Shown piece by piece: positions 11,225-22,395 of a stretch of DNA of 64,000 bases (the stretch's first letter is position 1; the number at the start of each line of letters is the position of its first letter). The notes under the pieces were generated by a model, which did no database searches, was not told the DNA's origin, and was given only the letters and a program-made list of their open reading frames with translations. Made by a program: the position numbers and the translations under genes. The DNA lies in contig OX326960.1 of assembly GCA_946800325.1 (NCBI GenBank), positions 51,331,355 through 51,395,354 on the forward strand. Direction: 5' to 3'. The stretch comes from Luzula sylvatica (lineage: Eukaryota; Streptophyta; Magnoliopsida; Poales; Juncaceae).

Positions 11225-11845
11225 TGTTGCTATCATAATGTAAAATAATTGTAAAACATATACATAAACATAGATAATAAATACAAATATTTTTATTTTT
11301 AAAATTATATTATTAATATTATCATACAAATATATAGTTTTTATTATAATGAAAAATACTCACCTCATAACATAACGCGAGTATTCTCCTGATGTATTTC
11401 AAAATTAATTTAGCAACTTTTACGAGTTCAAATTTTTGTTAGAAACTCCTGCCATCTTGAAAAATTATGCCAGCAATTTCTTACATGCACCCACTTCTAT
11501 ACATCATTTGTTCCTTGAGGGTCTCATAAGAGAGCAGCAAAACATTTTCCGTTTTAAATTAATACTTTAGTAAAAAGAAAAGACTTAAAACTCAAGCTGT
11601 TACAATTAATTTAGTGCAAAATTAATAATTTTAAAAGAATATAGTATGGACGTGCGTACAATTATGACTTACAACCTCAAGCTGTTATTCATAATGACTT
11701 CCAAATTATATTTACACCGATGCATCCAAAATGCTGAAATATTCTTGAAATACGAATATATGATACGGATATGAGTGCGAAACCTGTCGAATACGCCACG
11801 TGAAATAGTTGATTATTTTAATGGAATCGATTAATATGCTCCATG
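11225..11845 (+). repeat. Tandem segmental duplication, unit 2
   Basis: Second copy of 9840-10460. Clearly diverged by substitutions and small indels, so the duplication is old. Confidence 0.8.
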
Positions 11846-12010
11846 AGTGTGCACTCGATATTCACGTCATTTATAAAAACACGACAAGTAAAAGTTTGAT
11901 TTTTTTGTTATTTTGATCGAATCTGTTCAATTTTGATCGTATTTGTGCACAGCAAATACAATGTACAAAATATGAATTGTTGTACAAGATACATATATCT
12001 AGCTCATTAG

Positions 12011-12857
12011 CAGGGCCGGTCCGACAGTTTTGGTTGCCCAAGACCAAGGTGTTATCGGCACTGAATATTATCTGTGATATTGCCCTCTTCACAACAACAA
12101 CAAAAAATGCATGAAATATGAAATATCATTAATGTTGTCGACAACCTCAATTTTTCAAATTTTTTTGGCCTGGATTATCTTCTTTTCACTTTGTAAATTA
12201 TAAGAATAAAGGACCAAATATATTTTTGACATCCAAAATAAATAAGGATCGCATAGATAATATTTCTCATGTTTATAGCAGTCTAAAATCCTCTAATTTT
12301 GTTTTAGGCATGCACTTTGGGAATATACGGAGACATAAAATTTTCTTTTGTCATAATTGCGACATCTTATCTTGAATGTTTTGGTTATTAAGTCATATTG
12401 ATATTCCTACTACTTCTCACAAATTCATTAAAATCGTGATAGTATCCAATGGACAAAAAACACATCCTCTGAAAATATTTAATGTAAAAAACAGTAAATT
12501 GAACTTGAGTATGAAAAAACGTAATGAATTGCTATTGGCTCCGCATTTATTTTGATCTATTATTGCAATTCAGCAGTGTATAATACTGTGATTCTCTTTT
12601 ATAAAAACAAGTAGTCTTCATATATCGTGTAAAACACAAAATATTCAAATTTAGTATTCATATAAGATCAGATTTAATTGCCTTTAATGCTTTAATACGG
12701 CTATCTTCTTCTTCCTCGTGTATTCATTCACAGATATGTTTCAAGTTTCCTCTTTTAACATGTCTATCGTATAAAACTCAACTCTTAAATAGTTGCCCCT
12801 GCTCACCGTGTTGCCCTAGCCCGGGGGCTTGCGGGGCTTACCCCGGGGCCGGCCCTG
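12011..12857. mobile_element. Non-autonomous hAT element with 8-bp TSD
   Basis: Termini CAGGGCCGGTCC (12011) and GGCCGGCCCTG (ending 12857) are inverted repeats of the classic hAT type CAGGGCCGG. The identical octamer CTCATTAG flanks both sides (12003-12010 and 12858-12865), the 8-bp target-site duplication expected for hAT. I see no transposase frame in the 847-bp interior. Confidence 0.9.
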
Positions 12858-12960
12858 CTCATTAGTGTTAAAAAATATTATCTTAAAATGTATATCATAC
12901 ATAAATAAAAATATGTCGTACATATAAAAAGGTGTAACATATATTTGTATTTAACTAAGT

Positions 12961-13416
12961 CAATGTTTTAAATTGCGATAGCGGGCGCTACGACTTTATA
13001 GCGGATGAACATCGAGATATTAATTTATGTCATAAATACACTATGTTTTAAAAATATTACACAAGTTTATCGCGTGTTCCACAGCTCAAAAATAAAAACA
13101 CAAAAGTAAAAACTAAAAAAGTGAGAAAAAACTAAGTTGCAATAAATTTGAATAACATAGACTAACAAAAAATTTATTCTTATTTATTTATTTTGAATGT
13201 TATGAGGTGAGAAAAAACTAAGTTGCAATAAAACAATAATATATTTTGATTCCAAACATTATTATGGACCCGACAGAAAATTCCGATTGTTGCATTTAAA
13301 TATAAATCTTTACTGACTATAAATATTCATCTAACAAGCATTCACTCATTTGATCTTCACATATGAATTACACACAATTTGTGTATTTGCAAGACTTGTC
13401 TTCGCCCAAGCGTATC
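12961..13416. other. AT-rich DNA with a hAT-MITE-like end
   Basis: Starts with CAATGTTTTAAATTGCGATA, the terminal sequence seen in the hAT MITEs at 54193 and 55997, followed by GCGGGCGCTACG. The partner end is not found. The rest is AT-rich with two copies of GAGAAAAAACTAAGTTGCAA (13121 and 13208). Confidence 0.45.
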
Positions 13417-14019
13417 CACTACTAGAAACAGCACTATCACCGGCGGGCAAAAACCGCCGCTAAAAGTCGAAAAACCGCCGCTGATACTATCAGCGGCGGT
13501 TAACCGCCGCTAAAAAACCGTCGCAGATATCCGGCCGCTAAAAAACCGCCGCTGATACTTCAGCGAAGAAGAAGAACGACGACTCGACTCGAAGAAGAAG
13601 CAAGAAGACGACTCGGAAGACTCGAACAAGAAGGAAGAAGACGACTCGGACGAAGACGACTCGGAAGGCTGACTTCAGCGCGAAGAAGAAGGGGGGCTCG
13701 CGATGTGAACTCAGCGGCTGATAGGGTTTTGTGTTCGTGTGAGGGGCTGCAGAGGATTGAAGTAGTAAGAATATCAGCGGCGGTATATATGTTCTACCGC
13801 CGGTGCAAACTAACTATCAGCGGCGGTATATGTGATCCCGCCGGTGAAAATTAATTATTCAGTGGGGTATTCATTTTCAGTGACGGTACCGCCGGTGATA
13901 GTAAATATTCAGTGGGGGTTGTTTTTTTTAAGGGCGGTACCGCCACTGAAAATATTATCAGCGAGGGTACCGCCGGTGATAGTTTTAACCCGCCGCTGAA
14001 AAACTGTTTTCTAGTAGTG
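13417..14019. mobile_element. Miniature CACTA (En/Spm) element with 3-bp TSD
   Basis: Termini are CACTACTAGAAACAG at 13417 and CTGTTTTCTAGTAGTG ending at 14019. The trinucleotide ATC flanks both sides (13414-13416, 14020-14022), the 3-bp duplication expected of CACTA. The subterminal regions are packed with CCGCCGCT/AGCGGCGG words in both orientations, as expected for transposase-binding subterminal repeats. The middle has an acidic-codon-like GAAGAAGAC/GACGACTCG tandem patch (13565-13670). No transposase, so it is non-autonomous. Confidence 0.93.
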
Positions 14020-14022
14020 ATC

Positions 14023-14920
14023 GGCTCCAACGAAATCTTACCGCGGCGAAAGTAATAAAATTTATATGATACTTCTAAAAGGGTATAACAAGCAAAGATA
14101 TGTTATAAATGTACAAAAGAAATAACATGTATTGTTAAAAAAAATGAATATTATACATCTAAAAATTATAAGATAAATAAAAGAAATATAAAAAAAAGAT
14201 ATATCATACACGTGAATAAGGTATGAGATCTGAATGAGAGACGGCGTGTGTTTTGTAGTGTGGTGAAGTGGACATAATTCGGTCAAATATGTAAAAAGTC
14301 AACTGTCACGTGTCATTTTCGGATAGGAATGTCAATGAGTTGGTTAATACCCATGCCTGACGGGTACCCAGTCTGGACGGGTCACAAAACCGCGGGTCGG
14401 GTATAATTCATAATTTTTTGAAAATTATATTTGAAAAAATACTAATTATATTTGATGTATGTGTTTCCCCATTATTATATATTAATTTATTAGTGTTAGA
14501 TATTTGAACTTTTCACAATATATTTATATTCATATTTCGTCTTGTAACATAATTTTAAATTACAAAACATTGAATACAATCGGTCAAACATTGATCTAAC
14601 GAATTATACAATGACACATCATCAATGTAATATGATGTGCCGTTCTAAAATTACTCAAAATTTTGTGTAAAAAATAATAAACATATTCATGTTGGTATTA
14701 CCAATAAAAATATGAAATCAAATATATCCATGATCCGCGGATTAAGTTTTTTTGAAAAAAAATAAAATAAAGAATACATAAATGTTTAAAAAATATCCTA
14801 ATTATACAAAATCAATGTTTAACAAATAACATATAATAATTTAATATTTGAAATTGTTGTGATGATTTCTAAAATAAAGAGATGATATGTCTAAAATAAA
14901 GGACGGATAAATTAACAATA
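14023..14920. other. Intergenic, nothing recognised
   Basis: AT-rich. A short GGGTACCCAGTCTGGACGGG / CGCGGGTCGGGTAT patch at 14358-14402 resembles the low-complexity GGGT-rich repeats seen in the hAT element at 39244. Confidence 0.4.
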
Positions 14921-15180
14921 TTTTTCGGAATAAAGAAGGGCTCTCTTTTTTTAATGCAGAAGGATTCAGATAAAAGAAAGTTGAAAAATACTTTGCAGAT
15001 AAAATTTCCCCGTATACCTTCCCAAAAGGTTTTCCTTCTGTTCTGTTGTGCGACGTGTTAAAAAAATATAAAATGCCTTGCTGCATCATTTAAAATTGCA
15101 CCGGCCCGGAATGATTTAGCTGTGCCCTCTGAACCGGTCTAAGAACAGTCAATAATCTCCCACGGTTGACAAAAGACGGC

Positions 15181-15188
15181 TATATAAG
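15181..15188 (+). promoter_or_regulatory. TATA box of the aspartic-protease gene
   Basis: TATATAAG lies 86 bp upstream of the ATG at 15274, a normal distance for a plant TATA box with a short leader. No in-frame ATG is present between. Confidence 0.65.
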
Positions 15189-15273
15189 TAGCTGTGCATG
15201 TTCAGTTCTAGTAGCAATTAACCACATATATCCATATATCTAAAAAGACTAAAAGGCCGATCAATAAACTATA

Positions 15274-16648
15274 ATGACGTTCCCAAAGTTAATTGCAGTA
15301 GTTTTCGTAAGCTTTCTTCTTATTTCTCCTGCCTTCGCCGCTAGACCTAGACGACCTGCTACTAAATCCGGTGGCTTCAAGGGTTCTGCGAAGCGTAATT
15401 CTCTCCAAGCTATACAGAAGGCTGTCAAAGGTGCAGCAAAAGATTGGCTCAATCAACAAGCTAAACAAATTGTAAATGATCAGACCAAATCAACACAATC
15501 TGATGCAGCTCCACAGTCTACTGGCCTCTACGAAATATACTTCGCCATTGGGACGAACCCGGCACAAAATGTCTCCGCCGTGATGGACACATCGAGCAGC
15601 CTTATATGGACCCAATGCAAACCCTGTACTGATTGCATCAACCAGTCCACTCCCTTGTATGACCCTAACCCTATCTTCCACCTTTTCTAACTTCACTAGT
15701 CTGAGATGCAACTCTACCGACTTTCAAGACAATTCGGCATGCCAGGTCATAGAACCTGACTTGTGTCCTGATGGATGTATATACTCGACTTACTACAGCG
15801 ATAGCCAAAATTCCAGTGGCTATGTTGCCACTGATACCTTCACATTTGGGGGCTCTTCGGTTCCAGATTTACTTTTTGGATGTGGTACCGACAACTATGG
15901 CGACTACGACAACACATCTGGCGTTCTTGCATTGGGAAAGGGGTCATTATCGTTTGTATCACAACTTGAGTTTATGAGGTTCTCGTACTGCCTATCTTCC
16001 GATCAGACCAAGGATAGCCCTGTAAATTTCGGATCATACGCAACGATAAAAGGATCAGGTCAGTCGACTCCACTTATCGCCAATGATAACTATACAGACT
16101 TGTATTATATTGGTCTCACAGATATTACAATTGGCAATACTCGACTTAATATCCCACATTCGACTTTCGAAGTGGAAAATGACGGGAGCGGAGGTGTGGT
16201 AATGTCCACATCTTTTCCGGTGACTTACCTAGAACAGGCAGGGTATGACTTGGTTAGGCAAGCCTTCATTTCTCAAATCAATTTGAAACCTCTAAATGAT
16301 TCAATTTCAAATGATCTCGGTTTTGACCTATGTTTTCAATCATTAAATAAGTGGCCGCCGTTAACTTTGCACTTCAACGGCAGTGCGAATTTGACAGTGA
16401 ATTCAGCGAACTATGTGTTTAACAATAAAACAACCGACATTCAATGCTTAACTATCCTTCCATCTGATGGGATATCGATTTTGGGCAGCTTTATCCAGAT
16501 GGACACGAACTTCGTCTTTGATATAGAGAACTCGACTATTTCGTTTGGTGGGGTGTGTAACCCTTCATCTTCATCTGTTATATCCAATATATCAAACCTT
16601 GTAGTTACAGTGATCATATTCCTTGTTGGTTTAGTCATCTTCTTTTGA
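15274..16648 (+). pseudogene. Nepenthesin-type A1 aspartic protease relic, frameshifted, catalytic motifs altered
   Basis: The N-terminal frame starts at ATG 15274 with a signal peptide (MTFPKLIAVVFVSFLLISPA, cleavage after about residue 22), a basic propeptide-like stretch and an A1 protease core: VMDTSSSLIWTQCKPC, where the family has DTGS. It stops early after STPLYDP, where a one-base shift near 15665 moves the homologous reading into the frame used from 15659 (LSSTFSNF... FGCGTDN... SGVLALGKGSLSFVSQL... FSYCL) to TGA 16648. The second catalytic motif (usually DSGT before L/TYLE) reads GGVVMSTSFPVTYLEQ, so the second Asp is missing. The last about 23 residues are hydrophobic (NLVVTVIIFLVGLVIFF), resembling a GPI-anchor or membrane tail. 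Joined length would be about 457 aa, normal for the family. Most likely a dead gene, or an inactive protease homologue if the frameshift is a sequencing error. Confidence 0.85.
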
Positions 16649-17003
16649 TATGATCAACAATACACATGCATAAAAAACCTGCGCACGAGGTTTCCTGCAT
16701 ATGTGTGGTGTTTTTTTCTGTTTCTTTTTCTTTCATATTGCATTTTCACTTTCGTTTCTATTTTCGTTTTATTGTTCTATTACCTAAATTTTAATGAAGA
16801 GTGATGTATTGTGTTTATTTTAAACAAAAATATAATAAATTTTTTATTAAATGAAGTGAACCGTTTATGTATACAGTAATTCAACTTAAAACTTTTCGAT
16901 CAACATTAATTTGATTCTCAAAGTGATCGTATATTCGAATCTCTGGCAAAATTGATTTTCCAAAAATAGACGAGGAACAAAAAATATCCATTTATATAAA
17001 ATC
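16649..17003. other. Downstream region of the protease relic
   Basis: T-rich stretch at 16708-16790, possibly 3' UTR. No gene. Confidence 0.4.
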
Positions 17004-17600
17004 AAAACAAAAATATTAATTTGATTTGGCCCGAATTAAAATCTGGACCCCATGACACTGATTTTTTAGTAATGAGAACTGAGAAGAGCTGGATACTAAA
17101 TGAACAAGCTAACTTGTTCTCTCCAAGTACATCCACACTTCTTTTAGCAAAGGGATAAAGCAAACGAATAAAACAATGATACGTGTTGAATTGAAATTAT
17201 TTATGTGCTCAATCGAGTTCGTTTATTTATTTATTGTATGTTGGTTTAACACAAAATTATTTGTCAATGACCTCACATTACAGTTGGTTGATATAAAAAA
17301 AATAATATATTATGAGATATTATTAGTTCAAGTTTCAATGGTGTCAAAAAGATATCGTTAATGAAAAGCGAACGATTGTTGAGTGTCCTTAAAAAAACAC
17401 ATATTTTTTGTTGGTTCAAATTATATTTAATTGTTTCAAAACAAATATTAAAAAAATATCATTAAAAATAATTGGAGCACAATCATCATCAAAAGAAGAA
17501 GAACAAAACGGATCAAACAAGTAATACATATACCAAATAAAAAATCAAGAATAGATCAAGTGAAGATATCAAATGATGAAGATGAACGATGCTACAATAT
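17004..17600 (+). repeat. 0.6-kb tandem duplication, unit 1
   Basis: Repeats at 17602-18221 with the same order of words: AAAACAAAAATATTAATTTG, GGCCCGAAT, AAATCTGGACC, TTGTTCTCTCCAA, TTAACACAAA, CATATTTT(T)TGTTGG, AATAATTGGAGCACAATCAT and GATGAACGATGCTACAATAT. No coding sequence. Confidence 0.85.
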
Positions 17601-17601
17601 A

Positions 17602-18221
17602 AAAACAAAAATATTAATTTGATTTGGCCCGAATCAAAATCTGGACCGGATGACACTGCTTTTTAGTATGAGAAGAGCTCGACATTAAATGGAAAAGCTA
17701 TACTTGTTCTCTCCAAATACACCAACACGTATTAAATTTGAATTATTTATGTGTTCAACCAAGTTCATTTAATTATTTATTGTATGTTTGTTTAACACAA
17801 ACTTATTTGTTAATAACCTCATATCACAGTTGGCTGGTTTTTTCTCAAAAAAAAGTTCATATATTATGAGACGTTATTGGTTAAAATTTCATTAGTATCA
17901 CAAATACATCGTTAACGAATATCGATGAATTGCTGAGTGCCACTAAAAAAACACATATTTTGTTGGTTCAAATTACATTTTATTGTTTCAAAACAACACC
18001 GATAATACTAATGATAATGATTTGCTTAAGTGTTTGATATTAGAAAAATACCATTAAAAATAATTGGAGCACAATCATCATCAAAAGAAAAACAACAAAA
18101 GAAATCAATCAAGCAATACATATACAAGATAAAAGATCAAGAATAGATCAAGTGAAGATTACTAAAGATCAAGTGAAGATCAATCAAGATCAAATGATGA
18201 AGATGAACGATGCTACAATAT
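17602..18221 (+). repeat. 0.6-kb tandem duplication, unit 2
   Basis: Second copy of 17004-17600, with an extra internal triplication of the word GATCAAGTGAAGAT / GATCAATCAAGAT at 18146-18192. Confidence 0.85.
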
Positions 18222-18529
18222 CAAGATCGCAAGAGTTCATCAAAATAACCACCCAAATCGTTGACTCGTTGTCCCGTTTATGATACATTTATATGTCGTC
18301 TTGACCGATGACCGATAGGATGTTGTAGGGTATGAAGTAAATCACGACGAGAAATGTGAGCAACGAAAACGGAATTTGTTCCCTTCTTTAGGGGGCGATA
18401 CCTTTGGCCACCCGCTGAATTGTGACTGAATAAATATTTGACCAAGCTCAGAATGATATTAACATTTGTAAATAATCAAATCAAGGTTGACATGATAATC
18501 ATGTCTTGTGATTAGCATGTATCATAGAA
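18222..18529. other. Spacer up to the copia element
   Basis: No gene seen. Confidence 0.4.
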
Positions 18530-18605
18530 TAAAATGAAAGAAACTATGGCTTAAGAATTAACTTGGAAGAATTTATATAAATAGGCAATTCTGCAGTCAG
18601 ACATG

Positions 18606-20150
18606 AAAAGGGCATCAAGGTTGCGCCTAAGCCTATGAGCAAGGATGACAAGAAGTGTTTCCATTGCCTCGAGGAGGGGCATTGGAAGCGTGATTGTGAG
18701 ATCTTCCTGAGGGAGAGCAAGCAAAAGACCGCTTCCTTGGACACATCGGCATCAGGTATTTCAGTTATCGAATCTCATTTCTTTACGTCACCATCATGAG
18801 TGTTGGACACTGCATGTGGGACTGATATTTGTAATAATATGCAGGGCCTAAGAAGTAGAAGATCTTTGATTCGTGGCGAAGTTAATTTACGCGTCGGGAA
18901 TGGAGCTCGAGTAGCAGCATTAGCCGAAGGGACGTATGATTTAACTTTGCCAAATGGACTTATATTCGTTTTGAATAATTGTTGTTATGTACCTACTTTG
19001 AGTGGGAGTATTATTTCTATTTCGAGACTTGTTGCGAATGGATATGAATTAGTTATTGGCACTAATGATTGTTTTATTTGCAAGAATGACATTTTCTTTA
19101 GTAATGTTCTAGTTGAAAATGGTCTATATGTCTTGGATTTAGAAAATAACGACAATAATCAGTCCATTTATAACATTAATACTAAACGTTTAAATACTCA
19201 AACTAATGAAACATACTCATGGCATTGTCCTCTCGGACACATAAACGAGAAACGCATTGCTAGACTCTAAAAGAATGGAGTGCTAGATTCTTTTGACTTA
19301 GAATCAATAGAAAATTACGAATCTTGTTTGATGGATAAGATGACAAATACACCTTTCTCCAAGAAAGGAGAAAGATCGAAAGATGTGTTGGCCCTCATAC
19401 ATTCAGATATATGTGGACCGATGAGTGTCGAGGCTAGAAATGGGTATCGCTACTTTGTGACTTTTACTGACGATTATAATAGATATGGTCATCTATACTT
19501 AATGTGTCACAAAAGTGAAACTTTTGAGAAATTCAAAGAGTTTCAACACGAAGTAGAACTTCAATTGGGCAAGAAAGTAAAGGCCATTCGATCGGATTGA
19601 GATGGTGAATACTTGAGCTATGAGTTTGAAGACTATCTTCGAGATTGTGGTATAGTATCACAATGGACTCCACCCGGTACACCCCAATGAAATGGAGTGT
19701 CCGAGAGGAGGAATCAGACCTTGTTAGACATGGTTCTCTCGAAGATGAGTCGAACAGATTTGCCAAAGTCATTTTGAGGTTTAGCGCCTCAAACAATTGC
19801 TCATTACTGAATAGAGTTCCGTCCAAATCATTTTGAAAAGACACCATATGAATTATGGCATGGCATGGTGCCATTATTGTCTTATCTTAAGATTTGGGGC
19901 TGCGAGACAGACGCCAAACTCGAGCCAAGATCTAACAAATGTTTATTTGTGGGGTATCCCGAGGATACTAATTTTACTTGCCTAGCGAAAACAAAGTTTT
20001 CGTGGTTTGACGATAATACTTCTTAGAGAAGGAATTCCTAGATCATCAAGCCAGTGGGAGTAAAAATTGATCTCGAAGAAATTCGAGAACCACATAGTGG
20101 ACAAGTTAGTATGGAACAAAATTCTGAGTTACCATTGGATGGTAACCAAA
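18606..20150 (+). pseudogene. copia gag-pol remnant: zinc knuckle, protease, integrase (multiple stops)
   Basis: In one main frame the order is CFHCLEEGHWKRDC (CCHC knuckle, 18654-18695), a protease-like VLDTACG (the usual DSG/DTG site reads DTACG) near 18800, a GAG-pre-integrase WHCPLGHINEKRI near 19221, and an integrase core with DICGPMSVEARNGYRYFVTF and TDDYNRYGHLYLM. In-frame stops occur near 18797, 19268, 19598, 19688, 19780, 19810 and 20023, and the first Cys of the integrase CxxC pair reads Tyr (YESC). The reverse transcriptase is absent between here and the RNase H at 21847. Not functional. Confidence 0.88.
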
Positions 20151-20332
20151 TGGTTATGATGAGCGGGATTTTGGCGTGTTTTATGTCGTTGTGTTAAAAT
20201 CCCGAACAATCAACAAAATTTGTAATATATGTTTGTACAGTGGCAAATGTATAGATTCGTTCCACGGGGAGCAATTGCGTCAAAGATTAAATCAAAACTA
20301 GATGAGAAATAACGAAGAAAATTCACAGAAGA

Positions 20333-20680
20333 TAGTCCGTTACAACGGAATTAAGTTCCGTTACAACGGACATTAGGGTTATGTCGAACGTAGAGATTAA
20401 TATGAACGTCCGTTACAACGGAGAAAATTACGTTATAACGGAAAGAGGTAGTCCGTTATAACGGATTGGAGTAGCATTATAACGGATTGGTTGATCCGTT
20501 ACAACAGACTCTTATGTCCGTTACAACGCACTAGTATGGGTGATATTGAATGCTTTTCCTTGCTGGTCCGTTACAACGGAAGTAAAGTGCGTTACAACGG
20601 AGTACCAACAGACTGAAAGTCAGGTACAAACCAAATGGTCCGTTACAACGGACTTGGGTTCCGTTACAACGGAACTTGTT
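20333..20680. repeat. Array of twelve CCGTTACAACGGA palindromes inside the solo LTR
   Basis: Twelve copies of the near-palindrome CCGTTACAACGGA or close variants (CCGTTATAACGGA, CCGTTACAACAGA and others) lie in about 350 bp with irregular, unrelated spacers. Each site contains two opposed CNGTTR/AACGG words, the core bound by plant MYB proteins. The spacers are not conserved, so selection or conversion acts on the sites themselves. Confidence 0.9.
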
Positions 20681-21304
20681 CTGGATTTCGAAATTGCAGT
20701 TTGAATTGAGGATTGAATTGAAGGTTTGTTTTGAGATTAAACCAAGGGAGATTTAGACTAAGTTCAAGGCAGTAATTAAAAGTAAGAGATCAAGTAAAAA
20801 AACTAACAAAGATTTGATTCAAGAGACAAGAACTAAAGATTCATTAAACCGAGAATTCTTTACACAAATCCAATTCGAATTTAAACTACAAGAATTACAA
20901 GAAAGGAAAGAAAACACCTAGAGAGATGAAGTGAGCTCCGAGTCTCGTCTTGGATGCCTTCCTTGTTGTTTGAGATGCTAGTGAGCTAGACACTTCGCAC
21001 AACACGTTCCTTTCGTACCAATCCACCCGCCAATAGAAGAGAGCTTCGTACCGGTTGAGTGAACTCGAGATTGCAAGAAGTCCAATTGGAAGAAAGCTCC
21101 CGAGTGGAATAGAGAATGCTCGACTCCTTGCTTGCGTGGATTCGGATGAAGAAAGCTCCACCTCAATCCTCGCAACTCGATCTTCGTTGAAGTGTAAACC
21201 AATTCACCGAATGAAGTGAGCTTCTATTCGGTGATCGATTTTAGAGAATTATCGTTCGTATTTGCAATTCTTGCGTGTTCTTGAAGGTTCTTGGACTTGC
21301 TTAA

Positions 21305-21308
<4 letters not shown>

Positions 21309-21384
<76 letters not shown>
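21309..21384. repeat. (GA)n microsatellite
   Basis: About 37 uninterrupted GA units inside the nested solo LTR. Reading frames over it are repeat artefacts. Confidence 0.95.
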
Positions 21385-21387
<3 letters not shown>

Positions 21388-21846
21388 GGCATAAAAGAGC
21401 GTGCCAAACTCGTGGCCCTTGTGGTCATATTTATAGCACTCATGGAGTCTTCTTATTGGCCACGAGTTGGTGGAGAGGATTGGGGGTAAGGAGGTAATTC
21501 CCACCAAATGTAGGTGGACAGGATAAGGGCTAAGGATTGAGTGGTTTTCGTGTAGACTTTTGTGTAAGTTTCTATCATGATAATTGTTTGCCTCCCGTCT
21601 CATTCATGTACCGAATATATCGGTGTAATATATCATTTTCACTCCTCTTGACGTGTTGGAGACAACTACACTCTCCAAATTCCCAGAAATTCCTTCTAAT
21701 TCGTGTGATTAAGTAATAAAACACACTTAGTGAAGAAATATTCATGTTATCTCAAATATGATTAATAAAGTATATAGAATTGTTCTTCACAAGGGCTAAA
21801 ATCTCCAAATTAAGCATTAAATTTGTGCCTTATTTGACTCACATCA

Positions 21847-22220
21847 GGTTATGTCTTCACGCTCCATTGGGGAGCTGTTGTTTGAAAAAGATCCAAACTG
21901 AAGACGGTGGCTAATTCTACGATTGAAGCGGAATACATCGCGGCTTGCGAAGCCGCAAAGGAGACTGTCTAGCTATGACAGTTAGTGATGGAACTTGGCA
22001 TTATGCCAAGCATCTCGGGTCCCATGGATGTATATTGTGACAATAACGGAGCAATAGTACAATCCAAGGAACCGCGAGCGCATCACAGGTCCAAATATGT
22101 ACTCCGACGTACCACTTGATTCGTGAGATTACGAAGAGAGGTGACGTGAAAATAATAAAGATACCTACTGATAATAACATGGCCGATCCATTTACAAGCA
22201 CTATCACGTGCCAAGCATAA
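21847..22220 (+). pseudogene. copia RNase H remnant
   Basis: Frame reads GYVFTLHWGAVVWKRSKLKT, NSTIEAEYIAACEAAKE, VYCDNNGAIVQSKEP and AHHRSKY, then RGDVKIIKIPTDNNMADPFT, the standard C-terminal RNase H of plant Ty1/copia polyproteins. Stops break it near 21968 (TAG) and 22116. The usual catalytic Asp region upstream is lost with the reverse transcriptase. Confidence 0.85.
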
Positions 22221-22274
22221 GTAGCATGTTTGGGTGATAGGATTGGGATATCTATCGTAGTGTTAGATTGGGTG

Positions 22275-22395
22275 TTTTTATTTATGTTTCTCATTGCATA
22301 AGGGGATTCGATCAGCCTAGTGCAAGTGGGAGAACATTTATGTTTCTCATTGCATTAGGGGATTCCATCTGCCTAGTGCAAGTGGTAGAACATTT
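22275..22395 (+). repeat. 59-bp tandem duplication in the copia 3' region
   Basis: The word series ATGTTTCTCATTGCAT(A/T)AG, GGGATTC, CCTAGTGCAAGTGG and AGAACATTT occurs twice in direct succession. Confidence 0.85.

Larger units (their letters stand above)
20157..21846 (-). mobile_element. Solo LTR nested in copia element 1 (5-bp TSD)
   Basis: The 1690-bp insert begins TGATGAGCGGG and ends GACTCACATCA, so TG...CA, and is flanked by identical GGTTA (20152-20156 and 21847-21851). Removing it restores a continuous host copia sequence. A TATA-like GCTATAAATATGACC on the minus strand at about 21427-21441 suggests the minus strand is the element's sense strand. It contains a 12-copy palindrome array (20333-20680) and a long (GA)n tract. 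There is no internal coding region, so I read it as the product of LTR-LTR recombination. The family looks Ty3/gypsy-like by size, but that is a guess. Confidence 0.85.

Noticed and set aside
15659..16648. Separate downstream gene starting at ATG 15659
   Set aside because: The frame is the direct continuation of the aspartic-protease fold broken by a one-base shift, and there is no promoter of its own.
20333..20680. CRISPR-like array of spaced palindromes
   Set aside because: The repeats are only 13 bp, spacers vary irregularly, and the context is a plant retroelement LTR.
21249..21603. Frames coding runs of Arg-Glu or Ser-Leu
   Set aside because: Pure (GA)n/(CT)n microsatellite translation.
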